From: Auriscalpium vulgare
Lineage: Eukaryota > Basidiomycota > Agaricomycetes > Russulales > Auriscalpiaceae
Direction: 5' to 3'
Assembly: GCA_019915015.1 (NCBI GenBank)
Contig: JAHBBC010000022.1
Location: 62,001-126,000 of the forward strand
Length of the DNA stretch: 64,000 nucleotides
Shown here piece after piece: positions 35,751 through 46,457 of this stretch (within the stretch, counting starts at the first letter, position 1; each line of letters opens with the position of its first letter). A model generated the notes under the pieces. That model searched no databases and was not told the DNA's origin. It worked only from the letters and a program-made list of their open reading frames with translations. The position numbers and the translations under genes were made by a program.

Positions 35751-37336
35751 AAGACGGTTCTGATTCGGAGGGGGTTGGCCGCTGGGCGACGTGAAATTGA
35801 CTCTTGGAGGCGGTCATAGCGATAAACCGTATTCAATATGTGCGGTCTGGATCTAACGCAACGGACTCGCCTATATAAGTACTTATTCAATATACGTACT
35901 TTGTCTGAGTCCTGAGTTTTGGCACGATGAAGGAGAGATTCAAGGCACGCAGTGGCTGTGCCACAGCAGTCGCGCGCGGTTCTGGTTCTCTCGGCCTGTC
36001 ACCACCACATCCCAACGACATCGCCATGGAATCTGACTCCGCAGCATCGAACACCACCGAATCGAACGGTCATCATCGCGACAGACTCACCCTTCAACGA
36101 TGGGCGTGCCACCATGAGCGCTCCGGCTCCCAAGCAGTTGACGTGGTATACAAAGTGCCGCAGCGCGCGGGGGAGCGTGACAGGGGCGGACGAGCGACTC
36201 GAGGTGCGTGAGCTGTCGGAAGACGCCGTTCGGGGGCACGATGAGGAGGCGCGTTAGGGCGCGCAGGCGGTCCGCAGCGCGCTGGGCGACGACTGCCACG
36301 TTCTGCAGGTTCTCTATGCCGAGCTCCTCTGCCCAGTCCTGCGTGTCGGGGATGGAATGACATGATTCGTGAACATCATGGAGCGCAGCGGCGTGGGCGG
36401 CAGGAGGGCGAGCGACGACAACTCCCGGTCTTTACCACGAGGTGGCGCACGCTCGGCCACATGGCGAGCACCCTAGCCCTTCGTGTCGTCCACTGCCGAT
36501 TACTGACAAAAGACACGCGGGGCATGTAGTATACCCAACCCTAAACTCCCATGGAAGTCGGAACGCACGTCTCTACTTTCCGTGATCCCGCGATGGCCGC
36601 CTCGACCTCTAGAATTCACAATTGTAGTGATGGATGTCGTCTCCACATCCCTCATCACCTACCTAGTCGAGCTACCAGTGATATCAAATCGTGATTTTGC
36701 ACGTTCACTTGGGGATACGCACGGGACTGCGCATTGTATCCTTCTGGAGTCCTGGACAGCATGAAGCTGCGCTCAGTCACATGCGCACTCTGGTCGTGGC
36801 CCGTAAACAAGGTCATTCTGATGCACAAGCGTCGACCGATTCTTATTGTCGCACCTTGGGATAGGATAGATGCCTGACTAAAATCACAGACAGCAGCTGA
36901 CTTCATCTCGTCTTACCACCCAATTTTTTCGCCAGAATTTTTATCTCGGAGGCCGATGCACGGGGACGCATCCGAAACTAGACTCGGACGAACAAGGCAA
37001 AGTAGAATATAAGGCACGCATTCTCGCTTCTAGATGTCTCACATATTGCCCATGCATTCTAGGCCCATCGATCCCGCAATTGTGAGCACAACAATAAGCC
37101 CGATATGCGGTATGCGTTTAGCATGGCACAAACCCAACAAGGCAAGCGCAGTGAACTTCTAATTGTTCGACAGCCGCTGTCTCAAAGTCAAATTGACGTC
37201 ACCTTGTTCGTCGGGCCACGACAGGCAAAGAGGCCTATCATCCAGCGGCCGAGCTCCGCTGCCTTATTGTCTTCTGGGTATCCGCCTGGAACCGCGCAGA
37301 GAACAGAGCCCGACGCATCCACCCCAGACAGCGACG
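35751..37336. other. Relic-rich spacer before the CaaX peptide gene
   Basis: Contains a BTB relic (36028-36110). It also has a minus-strand open stretch (36365-36087) reading IPDTQDWAEELGIENLQNVA and then RALTRLLIVPPNG, which looks protein-like but is unrecognised and has no clear start. From about 36500 on, the sequence matches 39460 onward (segmental duplication). Confidence 0.45.
36028..36110 (+). pseudogene. BTB gene 5' relic
   Basis: The bases at about 36068-36105 read VIIATDSPFNDG, matching the start of the BTB gene at 40925 (VIATEADSPFNDV). The frame from the ATG at 36027 is already shifted, and nothing of the BTB fold follows. An unrelated minus-sense sequence takes over, so this is a truncated remnant. 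Confidence 0.55.
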
Positions 37337-37344
37337 TATAAATA
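37337..37344 (+). promoter_or_regulatory. TATA box of CaaX peptide gene 1
   Basis: TATAAATA 95 bp before the ATG at 37439. Conserved in copy 2 (40231-40238). Confidence 0.7.
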
Positions 37345-37438
37345 CCGCGCGGGGCTCACCTATGTCCAGCAGTGTTCTTCGCCTTCTTCAGCCTGCCCAC
37401 TGCCTCTTCTTCTCACCCGCCCTCACTCTTCACTCGCA

Positions 37439-37558
37439 ATGGACTCCTTCCTCCAGTACTTCTTCCCCGCCGCGCCCGTCGAGGCGGCTCCCAGCGCGAC
37501 CCCCGTCGAGGCCGAGACCGGCGGCTCCGGAGGCTCCGCCGGCTGCGTCGTTGCCTGA
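37439..37558 (+). CDS. CaaX lipopeptide precursor 1, pheromone-like, 39 residues
   Basis: Short protein starting MDSFLQYFFPAAPVEA and ending ETGGSGGSAGCVVA. The final CVVA is a canonical CaaX box for farnesylation and carboxymethylation. The MDSF start, Pro/Ala-rich pro-region, acidic residues before a short Gly/Ser-rich tail and CaaX end are the hallmarks of basidiomycete mating-pheromone precursors (family knowledge). The likely mature peptide would lie after the Glu/Thr near residue 27. TATA box 95 bp upstream. The coding sequence is identical in copy 2 while flanks have diverged, which argues for a functional gene or gene conversion. A 3' intron (donor after GCTCATC near 37620, acceptor near 37678) may be in the untranslated region. 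No STE3 receptor gene is visible in the window. Confidence 0.6.
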   Translation: MDSFLQYFFPAAPVEAAPSATPVEAETGGSGGSAGCVVA

Positions 37559-37759
37559 GCGCACCGCGCCCGAACGCAGTGCCAGGCGGCGCGTCCTGGA
37601 AGCTCATCACACTGCTCATCGTGAGTTTCCCGCTTATGATCACACGTCTCCTCTGACTCACGACAATTCGCGCGCAGATCACGCGCCACCCATCACCATC
37701 ACGCCACATCACGACTTGCCTAGTACCGCATTGTATCAATTAGAGGGTTTCTGCATGCC

Positions 37760-38603
37760 GCGCACAGGAGTTTTCCGCATTTGCAGGCTACGAGTACATT
37801 ACCATTTTCGCTTTCATTTGTATTCGTTTTGGAAGGGGACCTTGGGAGCAATGAATTATTCGGTGGCTTTGATTGTCTCGTCGCGATGCATGGAGGCTGC
37901 GTTCGAAAGAGCCTTGGCATTGGCATTTAAGGAACGGTCTAACATTAAAAGGGAGGTAGTGGTCTTGTATTTTCTGTGTTCCAACGTCGTAGCCCATTGC
38001 AGGTTGCCACTGGCAATGCCTCGGGCCGAAGCGCAACATCAACATTCATGCTCCGACCGAAAATGTCTCGGCGATGCTCGGCCATCCCTCCGCCGACAAC
38101 AGGTGTCTTCGTGTCTTCGTCGTTCGTTCGATATCTTAGCTTTCTTCTGTCGTCGCTGTGCCCAATAGCGGACCTCTGAACCCACATCTGTCACATCCTC
38201 GTCTTGCGATGCTGTGCTTAGCATTCGAGCTTCGACAGAACGCCTGTCACGGTACTGAGACCACGGGGTCGCCGTCAGACCTCTGCTGCGCCCGACTTCA
38301 CAAGATCATAGCGGTATAGGGATTGGCGATAGAAGGAGGATTGTCTCCAATTGGTAGTATCGCTTGTATCCATCAATGAGCACAGACGCGCTCCACTGAA
38401 GATCTGTCTCATTGCTCAGTCACCTCGTATCCAGCAGAAGACGTCCTCGCCTTCCACCTTTGCCAATCTGTTTTGCCTCGAGTAGGGGACGATAAAAGCG
38501 CAGCAAACGCGTGCATCCCGCATTACACCCCTCACTTGCATCCTATGTTCACCAGATACTACCTCTCATCGCCTTCATCCTTCTTCCGACTCTCTGCACC
38601 CAT
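37760..38603. other. Spacer, no gene supported
   Basis: Region between CaaX peptide gene 1 and the BTB pseudogene. Frames are open by chance only; no domain recognised. Confidence 0.45.
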
Positions 38604-39408
38604 GTCTGCTCTCTTGACGTCCCCATGCAAGATGCCGCATCTCCCTTTGACGACAACACCCGAGCCGACGTCATCCGACGAGGTGCGCTTCCGGGTATCC
38701 AAACTCGTCTTCGCCATCGCGTCGCCCGTCTTCTCCCACATGTTCGAAGCCGGAGCGGCAGACGAAACATACGACGGGCTGCCAGTCGTACTTATGGCCG
38801 AGGACGCCACGACACTCGACCTCCTCGTCGATGGTGCTGCCCCATTTGCCCACCCAAGTTGGCGACGCTAGAGGACGTGCGGCGATTGGCGGAAGTCTCG
38901 CGCAAGTACCTGACTGATGCCTTCGTTGACGCCATCGACGACGCGCTGCGGACTCGTCTCGTCGATGATTCGACGACATAGCCAGGACGGCTGCACGCGC
39001 TGCGCTCAGAGTGCTCCCGGAGGTGGCGTCGTCGCCGGCTGTCAATCTGTTGAGCAGCGGGCTGATCACGCTTATTCAATACCACCTCGCGTGTGGAGTC
39101 GCAGCTCCTTGAGGCGAGATTTCTTCCTCGATGCGAGCGGACTAAGCCATCTGTGTCCCAATGCAGTTCTTGCACCACCAGCGATGATGGCGTGTCGCCT
39201 GCGGCCCGCTACTGGCACGCACCACGGTATCTGTGGAGGTATTTCGACAACGCCGACCGTGTACTCATCCTTCGCCCGTATGTGGAGGCGATCAATACAC
39301 AGTGCACAGTGGCGGTATGCTAATGTTGTTCTTCAGCGAATGGAGAACACGAAACAGTTCGTGGAGAGGTTCATCGGTCAAGTGAATGCCGCGATCGATA
39401 AGGTGCGT
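38604..39408 (+). pseudogene. BTB/POZ gene, degraded copy
   Basis: Scattered in different frames are pieces of the family protein: SPFDDNTRADVI, VRFRVSKLVFAIASPVFSHM, DGLPVVLMAEDATTLDLL, CPICPPKLATLEDVRRLAEV, ARTAARAALRVLPEV, LITLIQYHLACGVAA, APRYLWRYFDNADRVLILRP and FVERFIGQVNAAIDK, ending at a normal intron donor near 39402. Bases are missing after ADVI and after LDLL, about 50 residues are absent after LVDD, and a stop follows TVAVC. Multiple larger lesions make this a true pseudogene. Confidence 0.85.
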
Positions 39409-40230
39409 CAGCTTTCCCTAGGCCTCACGTCGTGTCGCCCTCTGCCGATTATAATTGACAAAGATACGCGATGCAGGTACCCATCCCTACCTTCACATGA
39501 AACAACGTCTCTACTTCCCGTGATCCCCGCATCAGCCGTTCGACCGGTCTACATAGTCAGATCGTAGTCATGTACGTCGTCTCCATCCCTCGCCACCTAC
39601 CTACAGTTATATCAAAGCTATGACTGTCCCAGTCAATCATGGAGGGACACCGCAACGTCTCACACGGGACGTGTCCGAGTCGTAAGCTGCGCTCAGTGGC
39701 CGTCGTGGACTCGTCTCGTGGCCATGCACAAGGTTCGCCTGATTCTTATTGTCACCTGGATTGATTCAACTGGGGCTTCATAGGAGCCGCCCACGATAAC
39801 AGCTGACTTCATCTTACCACCCAGCGCATTTTTATCGGGAATTTTATCTCGGACCGATGCACCTGGATGCATCCGGAACTGGCTCTCAAGACGAACAAAG
39901 CAAAGTAGCAAGGCACGTATCCTCGGTTATAGACGTCACATTGCCCATGCATTCTAGGATCGTCGGTCCCGCAAGTGTCAGGACAACAATAAGCCCGATG
40001 CGCAGTATGCGTTTAGCATGGCACACGCCCAAACAAGGCAGGCGAGGTGAAGTTGCTAATTGTTCTACACCCGCCGTCTGAAAGTCAAATTGGCGCCACC
40101 TTGTTCATCGGGCCGCGACCAGCAAAGTAGCTTACCACCCAGCGGCCGAGCTCCGCTGCCTTATTGTCTTCTGAGGACCCGCGCAGTGAACCAAAGCCAG
40201 ACGCCGACGCATCCACCCCAGCCAGCGACG
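39409..40230. other. Spacer and upstream half of segmental duplication unit 2
   Basis: Starts with the 3' region of the BTB pseudogene (matches 36500-36700 after the first BTB relic) and continues as the promoter region of CaaX peptide gene 2. No further gene. Confidence 0.5.
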
Positions 40231-40238
40231 TATAAATA
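40231..40238 (+). promoter_or_regulatory. TATA box of CaaX peptide gene 2
   Basis: TATAAATA 92 bp before the ATG at 40330. Confidence 0.7.
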
Positions 40239-40329
40239 CTGCGTCGCGCTCCTATGTCCAGCAGGTTCTTCGCCTTCTTCAGCCTGACCACCGCCTCTTC
40301 TTCTCACCCGCCCTCACTCTTAACTCGCA

Positions 40330-40449
40330 ATGGACTCCTTCCTCCAGTACTTCTTCCCCGCCGCGCCCGTCGAGGCGGCTCCCAGCGCGACCCCCGTCGA
40401 GGCCGAGACCGGCGGCTCCGGAGGCTCCGCCGGCTGCGTCGTTGCCTGA
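40330..40449 (+). CDS. CaaX lipopeptide precursor 2, pheromone-like, 39 residues
   Basis: Coding sequence identical to 37439-37558: same MDSF start and CVVA CaaX end. Only isolated differences are seen around it (one base before the ATG, a T/C about 37 nt after the stop, another further on) until the similarity ends near 40580. The intact BTB gene at 40925 lies 475 bp downstream on the same strand, as the BTB pseudogene lies downstream of copy 1. The duplicated block therefore seems to be CaaX gene plus BTB gene. Confidence 0.6.
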   Translation: MDSFLQYFFPAAPVEAAPSATPVEAETGGSGGSAGCVVA

Positions 40450-40924
40450 GCGCACCGCGCCCGAACGCAGTGCCAGGCGGCGCGCCCTGGAAGCTCATCA
40501 CACTGCTCATCGTGAGTTTCCCGCTTATGATCACACGTCTCCTCCGACTCACGACAATTCGCGCGCAGATCACGCGCTCATCTATCACACGACATCACGC
40601 GCATCACGACTTGATCATGACTACCGCATTGTATCGATTAGAGGGATTCTGAATGCCGCGCAGAGGAGTTTTCCGCATTTGCAGGCTACGAGTACATTAC
40701 CACATTTTCGCTTTCTTTTGTATTCGTTTTGGAAGGGGATCTCGAAGCAATGAATTATTGGTGGCTTTTGATATACTGATTGATTCTCTCGTCGGCGGTA
40801 CGTTGACGTAGCCCCTTCAGCAGCGTGGGAATTTCAGACCAACCACACCTATCCTCAGCTGAGGCTATCCACTGTCCGTCGCTGTTGCCCATCATTTGTC
40901 CACAACATCTACCAGCAACGAACC

Positions 40925-41890
40925 ATGGCAGTCATTGCGACAGAGGCCGACTCTCCTTTCAACGATGTTCGCGCCGACATCATCCTACGCTCGTCCGACA
41001 ATGTCCACTTCCGAGTGTCCAAGTTCATCTTCTCCATCGCGTCTCCTGTCTTCGCGGACATGTTCAACCTAGGCACGCCTTTGGAGGCCGTCAATGCAGC
41101 ACCATCTGAAGAGATGCACGACGGATTGCCTCTCGTCCCTCTGTCCGAGGACTCCCGCACGCTCGACCTGATCCTCCGTTGGTGCTACCCCATCACATCC
41201 CCCAAACTCAATACTTTGGACGACGTGCGGCGGATGGCGGATGTCACGCAGAAGTACGACATAGGTGCATTCAAGGAGCCTATTGAGGACGCGCTCTTCG
41301 CCCATCTTACCAGCGATCCGGTGGGCGTGTACGGGGTGGCAGTGACGCATCACCTCGACGACATGGCCATTCTGGCCGCTCGCGGCTCCCTGAAGATACC
41401 CTTGGCGACCGTCGTATCCTCCGGGTCTATGAGCATTTCCAGCAATGCCTTGAATGCCCTCGTCCAGTACCACATCGCATGCGGGACGGCCGCTGCTTCT
41501 GTGACTTCACAGAGATCCTACTTCTATCCAATGGGAAGTTTGCTTCTAAAAGGGCTATCTCCCTGCAATTCTTGCTGCTGTGTCGACATGCATCCTGACT
41601 CAACGTCCGGAAGCACGCAGTGGTACGCTCCCCGATTCCTGTGGCGTTTCTTGGACACGGCGGGCCGAACTTTGCTCATGCATCCCCACGCCTCCCCCGA
41701 TTGTCACTCTGAAGTCTGTGATGTATGCTCAGGCGCTTTCAACGTGCGCTCCGGCAGTCTGCAGGTGTTTCTCCGTGTGTTCGTACGTGCGGTCAACGAT
41801 GCAGTTGACCAGGTGTGTCTGTCTGTCGTCTATTTCTCGCTTCGTGGTTTGACCAGCATTTTGCCTTAGGTGCCTATGCCGCAAATTTGA
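40925..41890 (+). CDS. BTB/POZ domain protein, 302 residues (intact member of the tandem cluster)
   Basis: Exon 40925-41812 and a micro-exon 41870-41890 (VPMPQI, stop). The BTB/POZ domain occupies about residues 10-130: SPFNDVRADIILRSSDNVHF, RVSKFIFSIASPVFADMF, LSEDSRTLDLILRWCYPI and DDVRRMADVTQKYDI. A conserved C-terminal region has a Cys cluster (CNSCCCVD), the WYAPRFLWRFLDTAGR motif and a DxCxxC-like CDVCSGAF. The micro-exon is shared with the other members at 54213, 59390 and 60612, which supports the splice. Function unknown; BTB proteins often dimerise or recruit Cul3. Confidence 0.87.
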
Positions 41891-42359
41891 TCAGCGAATA
41901 CACGGACCACCGTTAACTGCCCCATTATGCATTCCCACACGTCGTAGTCAGTAAACCTCCGATGTGCCCGCTGCGTTCCGACGTCGATCAAGCCTCGCGC
42001 GATGGCCCGAGAAAAAGGATGTACGGATCTGCGAGAATGCATGGACGTTGGACTTGTGCTCGCAGAAGACGCTCAGTGATCTCCATGCTCGTCGCTGCCG
42101 TCTCAAGAACATCGTCCGTCAACAAAGGAAGCACATGCTTCCATCCCGGCGCTTCTTCTTTGGAAAGAGTATCCGCGACATATAAAGAGGCGACGCTGAT
42201 GCGACGCCTGTCTCGACCCCCAACCCCACATGTGCTTTTACCCAGCAACAACACTCAACGAGCTCGCCGAAAAGGAAATTCAAGTCAAGCGTCTGCAGCC
42301 TACAGGTACGCCTCAATGTCCTCACGCTTTCGCTCGGAGGCTAAGTTTCTCCGCCCAGC
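41891..42359. promoter_or_regulatory. Promoter and 5' leader of F-box-like gene 1
   Basis: Similar to 46610-46861 upstream of paralogue 2. Contains TATAAAG (42181-42187) and a 5' leader intron (donor after CTACAG near 42304, acceptor CCCAG just before the ATG) that is conserved in the paralogue. Confidence 0.6.
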
Positions 42360-43396
42360 ATGCCTTTCATCGCTCTGGAACTGCAGCGTATAATCATTGC
42401 ATACGCGAGTAGCTGTCCACGCAATGATCCCATAGCCGACATCGTCCATTCCGTTCAGTATTCCGTCATCCCAGCATTCTGCCTTGTCAACAGCGCCTGG
42501 CTCTCCATCGCGCAACCCGTCCTCTTCCATACCCTTCCCGATCCTTTCGCGGGCCCGTGGCCCATGAAGGAGGGTTGCGTGCGCCTCAAGCAACTCATGG
42601 ACGCGTTGTCGAGTAACCCACACCTCGGCACATATGTCCGCCGCGCCGTCGTCTTGGACGCCGACCGTTGGGACCCGTCTCTACTCCTTCGCATGTGCCC
42701 GCGCATATACCATCTCGCCTTCCTTGAACGTCCGCAACGGTGGCGCGATGCCGACTTCACCGACGAGATCCGCGCGCTTGCGCTTGCGCCGACCGTGCTC
42801 GAGATTGACGGCTTCTCTGATTTGGAGGTTGGCAGCATGCTGAGTGCTGGCCAAGCGTGCGCGCGCTGCGCATCTTTGGAATGATACGACCGGGCGCGGA
42901 TGGGATCCCGCGGAACCGTGTACTGGAGCCATTCACCGCGCTGCAGGAACTGGTCATAGATGGGGACTGGCTCGAGTGGGTTACACGATATGTGCTCCCG
43001 CATGGCCTGCGTCATGTCGGGTACCACATTGAGCCCAGGTTGGTGCCCGGGGGCGGCCGGTGGGAGCGCCCGTATGAGGATGTCGAGGATGTGGAGGATC
43101 TTGTACAGGTGCTGCATGGCCTCCCGCGCCTCGAGATCGTGTCGACAACGATCGTGACAGATTGGGAGGTGTTGAATGTGCTTGTGAATGCATGCGGGAG
43201 GATGGGCGTGCGGTTCGTTGTGCACCCTTACGCGGAAATGTCGATTGTGAGTCGTGTTCTCCATTTGCGAGATGTCCGGCTGACAGTACGCGCTATCGAA
43301 GCCATACAACTTGCTTCCCAGTCGGTTGTTCTAAAAGAAATTGAGATTCAGCAACACTGTACAGTGAATCGTTCCATGTGTATCCGTATCCAATGA
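42360..43396 (+). CDS. F-box/LRR-like protein 1, one-base gap
   Basis: Starts MPFIALELQRIIIAYASS, an F-box-like helix, then SVIPAFCLVNSAWLSIAQPV and a leucine-rich repeat-like body. About 65-70 percent alike by eye to the gene at 46862. The frame breaks at 42842 (GCTGAGTG, where the paralogue has GCTGGAGTG). With one G restored it continues ECWPSVRALRIFGMIRP, LVIDGDWLEWVTRYVLPHGL, GRMGVRFVVHPYAEMSI. The C-terminal end differs from the paralogue and may be reached by splicing; the open frame ends at 43396. Probable ubiquitin-ligase substrate adaptor by family type; partner unknown. Confidence 0.7.
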
Positions 43397-43466
43397 AACT
43401 AGTTCCGACGCGTGAACCAATCTCACCATATCCAATCAACGTATTGAGGTCGCTGCAAATGCTCCA

Positions 43467-43892
43467 TCAGAACACGTCGTCGGTGTACTCCCAACAGACG
43501 CACCGGATAGGCCTCGCGATCTGCATACTCTACAAATTACGCACCGCGCGCGGCGCTCACCTCTTCGCGGTGGATGAGGACCGCGAAGGCGCCCTATGAC
43601 CTTTGTCAGCGAAGTCGGGGTGTACGGAGACTGGCACGCACGTAGGAAGCCACGAACAGTAGGCTCTCGATGAGGTAGTGTGAGCGGCCAAACACCGAAA
43701 TGATCACCACCATCCCGCAGAATGCGCCAACCCACGACCAGAACCAGACGACATGCTGCGCGCGCCTGGGTGGGGGTCCTCGGTAGCCTAGTCTCCATGA
43801 CAGCCAGTGCGGTAGGTGAATGAGGAGGTCATCTTGTGGTACAAAGCGTCGGCGGATGGCTTGAAGTAAGGGAGCGCAGAGTCACTGGCCAT
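43467..43892 (-). pseudogene. HPP-family membrane protein, short and degraded
   Basis: Minus strand reads LPHWLSWRLGYRGPPPR, then two membrane spans (VVWFWSWVGAFCGMVVIISVFG and the following hydrophobic stretch), then after a likely intron GAFAVLIHREE and a stop at 43467. The HPP family (nitrite/small anion membrane protein) normally continues through two more spans (xxPLAQPRxxxGGH). Here only a short diverged IARPIRCVCWEY follows. The start (ATG at 43892, MASDSALPYFKPSADALYH) is one base out of frame with the body. Probably a truncated relic. Confidence 0.5.
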
Positions 43893-44853
43893 GCCAGGAT
43901 GGAGTACTACAGCACAGCCTCACTAGGGCCTGCAAGGCCGCAAGGCGCCGACCGGCAAATTCCGGCCGTCTTCGGCCACGCTGAAGCGACCGACAACAGA
44001 CTTGCTCCCCACCACCGTCGCCGTATCTCAGCCATCCCCCAACTGCTCAACCAGCGTCCTTCTCGTCGACTCTGGTCATCTGGACCATGCGCGACGTTGC
44101 GGCGGGTTGGCCTGATTGTTCATCTAGGCCCGGTATCGGCTGGATTGCTGAGTCGCGTGGAGTGGTGGAAATTGGAAAGGGCGGTGCGGATGGAGACGAG
44201 GGTTGTATGTTTCAGGTGTGTGCTGTGTGGGTGTGTTGGCGTCTCCTTGCTGATATATCTCTATCTTTAGTCGCAGCAAAAACAGCCCCCGATGCTACGC
44301 CCATATCTCTCTATATCTTCCCCTTCTGCTGTGTATTTTTTCCCCCCCTTTGCAATGCACCGCCCCGCTTGACAGCTTGGCGTGCTTCTTTCTGAATTGC
44401 GACATGTTTTGCATCGTGCGCGCCATGCTCCTTCAAATTGTCGGCCATGCTCCGTATGCTGCAGGCGCTCGCTCCCGCATGGGGAGTCAACGAATGGGCG
44501 CCCCAGCGCGTAACGTGCTGACAAGCAATAGGCCCAATCCCGCCTTGCCAACAATCAGTCATGCTTCAAGTGCCGCTGGACGAATAAGGCTCAGCGCGCT
44601 CTGCTAATTCGCAATTCACGGGCATAGAATTACCCTGCGCAATAGTGGCGGGTGACTCGCGCTGTGTGTCAGGTAGCGAGACTTGTTTGGGGCGCCGCAG
44701 TGCCTGCGCCCCGATCGATGTCACTGAGCAGCGTATACAAGAAGGCTTCAAGACAGGATGCAGCCCCATCATGTTTTCTCTCCATACCCCTAGCTGTAAG
44801 CCCTTTCTGTCGACCTATGAAAGCCGACGCATATTGATCATGACGTAGTTGTT
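43893..44853. other. Intergenic, no gene supported
   Basis: Upstream of the DUF6533 gene. A plus-strand frame at 43836-44270 ends in a hydrophobic stretch but has no family resemblance. Confidence 0.45.
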
Positions 44854-46457
44854 ATGGGAAATGCGTCTCGTTCTGCGGCGCTGAGCTTGCTCTTATACGA
44901 CTATTGTGCGTCCCCACCTATGTATTACCTCGTTTGCTAACATCCCTGTAGTGATGACATTCGACGCAGAGGCGAGCAACTACGCGGGGCTTTCTGAGAG
45001 GCTGCTGATGATTTGTGATCCTGGTCTGCCTCTAGGTCAACTATGTCTGGCGACAACGCAAGTGTACCTGGAGCTTCTGGCTATACATTTTTGTACATTT
45101 TCCCTCTCTCTTCATCGGGTAGCGTCTCGACTCACCCCTGGACAGAATAGGTTCTTTCCTATCGCATGGATATTATTCGCTTCGAGTACGCTATATCGCT
45201 ATCGTTGTTTCTTTGTGCAGTCACTGATACCTCGACAGTCGCTTTGACTTTCGACAATGTGCTGACCAAGGTCGGTTTCAGTTCAGTATTACCTTTGCCC
45301 GTCTAACGCGTCGCAGATGTACGTGACCCGCTCAAGTCCGACGAAGCCTAGCATTTATACATTCTGACCATCTAGGTGTATCTTCAATTTCACTGCCTGT
45401 GAAATTGTGCCATTGTTAGTGACCGTTGGCGTGCAGCGTAGGCATACCCCTGCATGCTGCGCACACACCTGTCGCTGACCAGCCATTTTCACGCGCAGTC
45501 ATACTTCAAATGCGGGTACGTAACACTCTCGTCATCATCACTGCGCGACTATGAGCATCATCGATCGTCCACCAGGTCTACGCGCTGTATGAACTCAGCA
45601 AGCGACTTCGCTGTCTGCTTCTCATTGGCTGCATCGCCGAGCTCGCCACAATGGTGGCCCTCGTACCCAGTTCCGTGGTACACTTCGCACGTGCGCCGAC
45701 CCACCCACCTATCTTCCGCAGCTCACTGAGGTTACATTTCCAGGGCTCCTTGAAATCTCAACGGCTACCGGTTGCTACTATGCCAGCAGCACCGCCGGCA
45801 TGACGATGTTCTGGATCCCGGCCCTCGTGTTCGAGCCTGTGCTCTGCCTGCTCGTTGCCTGGAAGGCATGGGGCGCCGCGGCCACGCGGCTGATGCGCGT
45901 GCGGAAGTCGCGCGTGCGAGAGGTTGCTGGCATTCCGCTTGATCTCGACGAGGTGCCGCCGCTGGCCACGATCATGGCGCGGGACAGGTGAGCTCTTTCT
46001 ATGCAAGAACCCAATTTATGTGGCTCATGTCTGTCTAGTCTGGTCTATTTCTTAGGGTCGGTACTCTGCGATGGCGCACACCAGCCGAGGGGTATCGCTA
46101 ATGTTTTTTCTTTTGACAGGATATATTCTGTAATGGTGGCAATCACCATTGCTGTCGGCGCGGAAATTGGCGAGTTCCTCGCTGTTATACAGCCGTACGT
46201 GCAGTCTACCGTCAGTAAGCAGTGCTCTGATTTTGCGTCACAGATGGACGTATGCCCTTCCATCTGTGCTGGGCTCCCGGATCGTCCTGCACATGCGCGA
46301 GCTCATGCTCACCGCCAACACGCCTTCGTCTATGCAAGATATTGACATGCTGGTGTGCGCGGCAGCTTCGGAAGGACAGCAAAGACAGCAAAATGATGTG
46401 GATCGTAGTCCAAGGGCGAGTCGGACTTTCGACTTTGCTAGCTCTTTGAATCGATGA
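44854..46457 (+). CDS. DUF6533-type multi-spanning membrane protein
   Basis: Fungal membrane protein family of unknown function with about seven spans. The exon 1/2 junction gives the family hallmark YDYLMTFDAE (44854 to about 44905, resuming at about 44952). Next comes VNYVWRQRKCTWSFWLYIFV, which lies after an AG at about 45036. The preceding donor would have to be GC (GAG|GCGAGC), an unusual GC-AG intron. Later pieces are CIFNFTACEIVPLLVTVGV, VYALYELSKRLRCLLLIGCI, GCYYASSTAGMTMFWIPALV, MARDR/IYSVMVAITIAVGAE and ALPSVLGSRIVLHMREL, ending at 46457. Several exon limits are uncertain, and part of the third/fourth span was not placed. Confidence 0.7.

Larger units (their letters stand above)
36930..37760. 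repeat. Segmental duplication, unit 1
   Basis: Collinear with 39820-40720. The promoter-distal part is roughly 80-85 percent alike by eye with many small indels. The TATA region, 5' leader, the 117-nt coding part and about 120 nt beyond the stop are almost identical. Contains CaaX peptide gene 1. Confidence 0.85.
39820..40720. repeat. Segmental duplication, unit 2
   Basis: Collinear with 36930-37760; see that entry. Contains CaaX peptide gene 2. Confidence 0.85.

Noticed and set aside
37372..37656. Alternative frame through the CaaX gene containing PGGASWKLITLLI
   Set aside because: Upstream part is an Arg-rich shadow frame with no plausible start. Kept only as a reason to check the transcript, because conservation extends past the CVVA stop.
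43836..44270. Plus-strand frame of 144 codons ending in a hydrophobic stretch
   Set aside because: Its first part is antisense to the HPP-like relic, and no family or splice support was seen.
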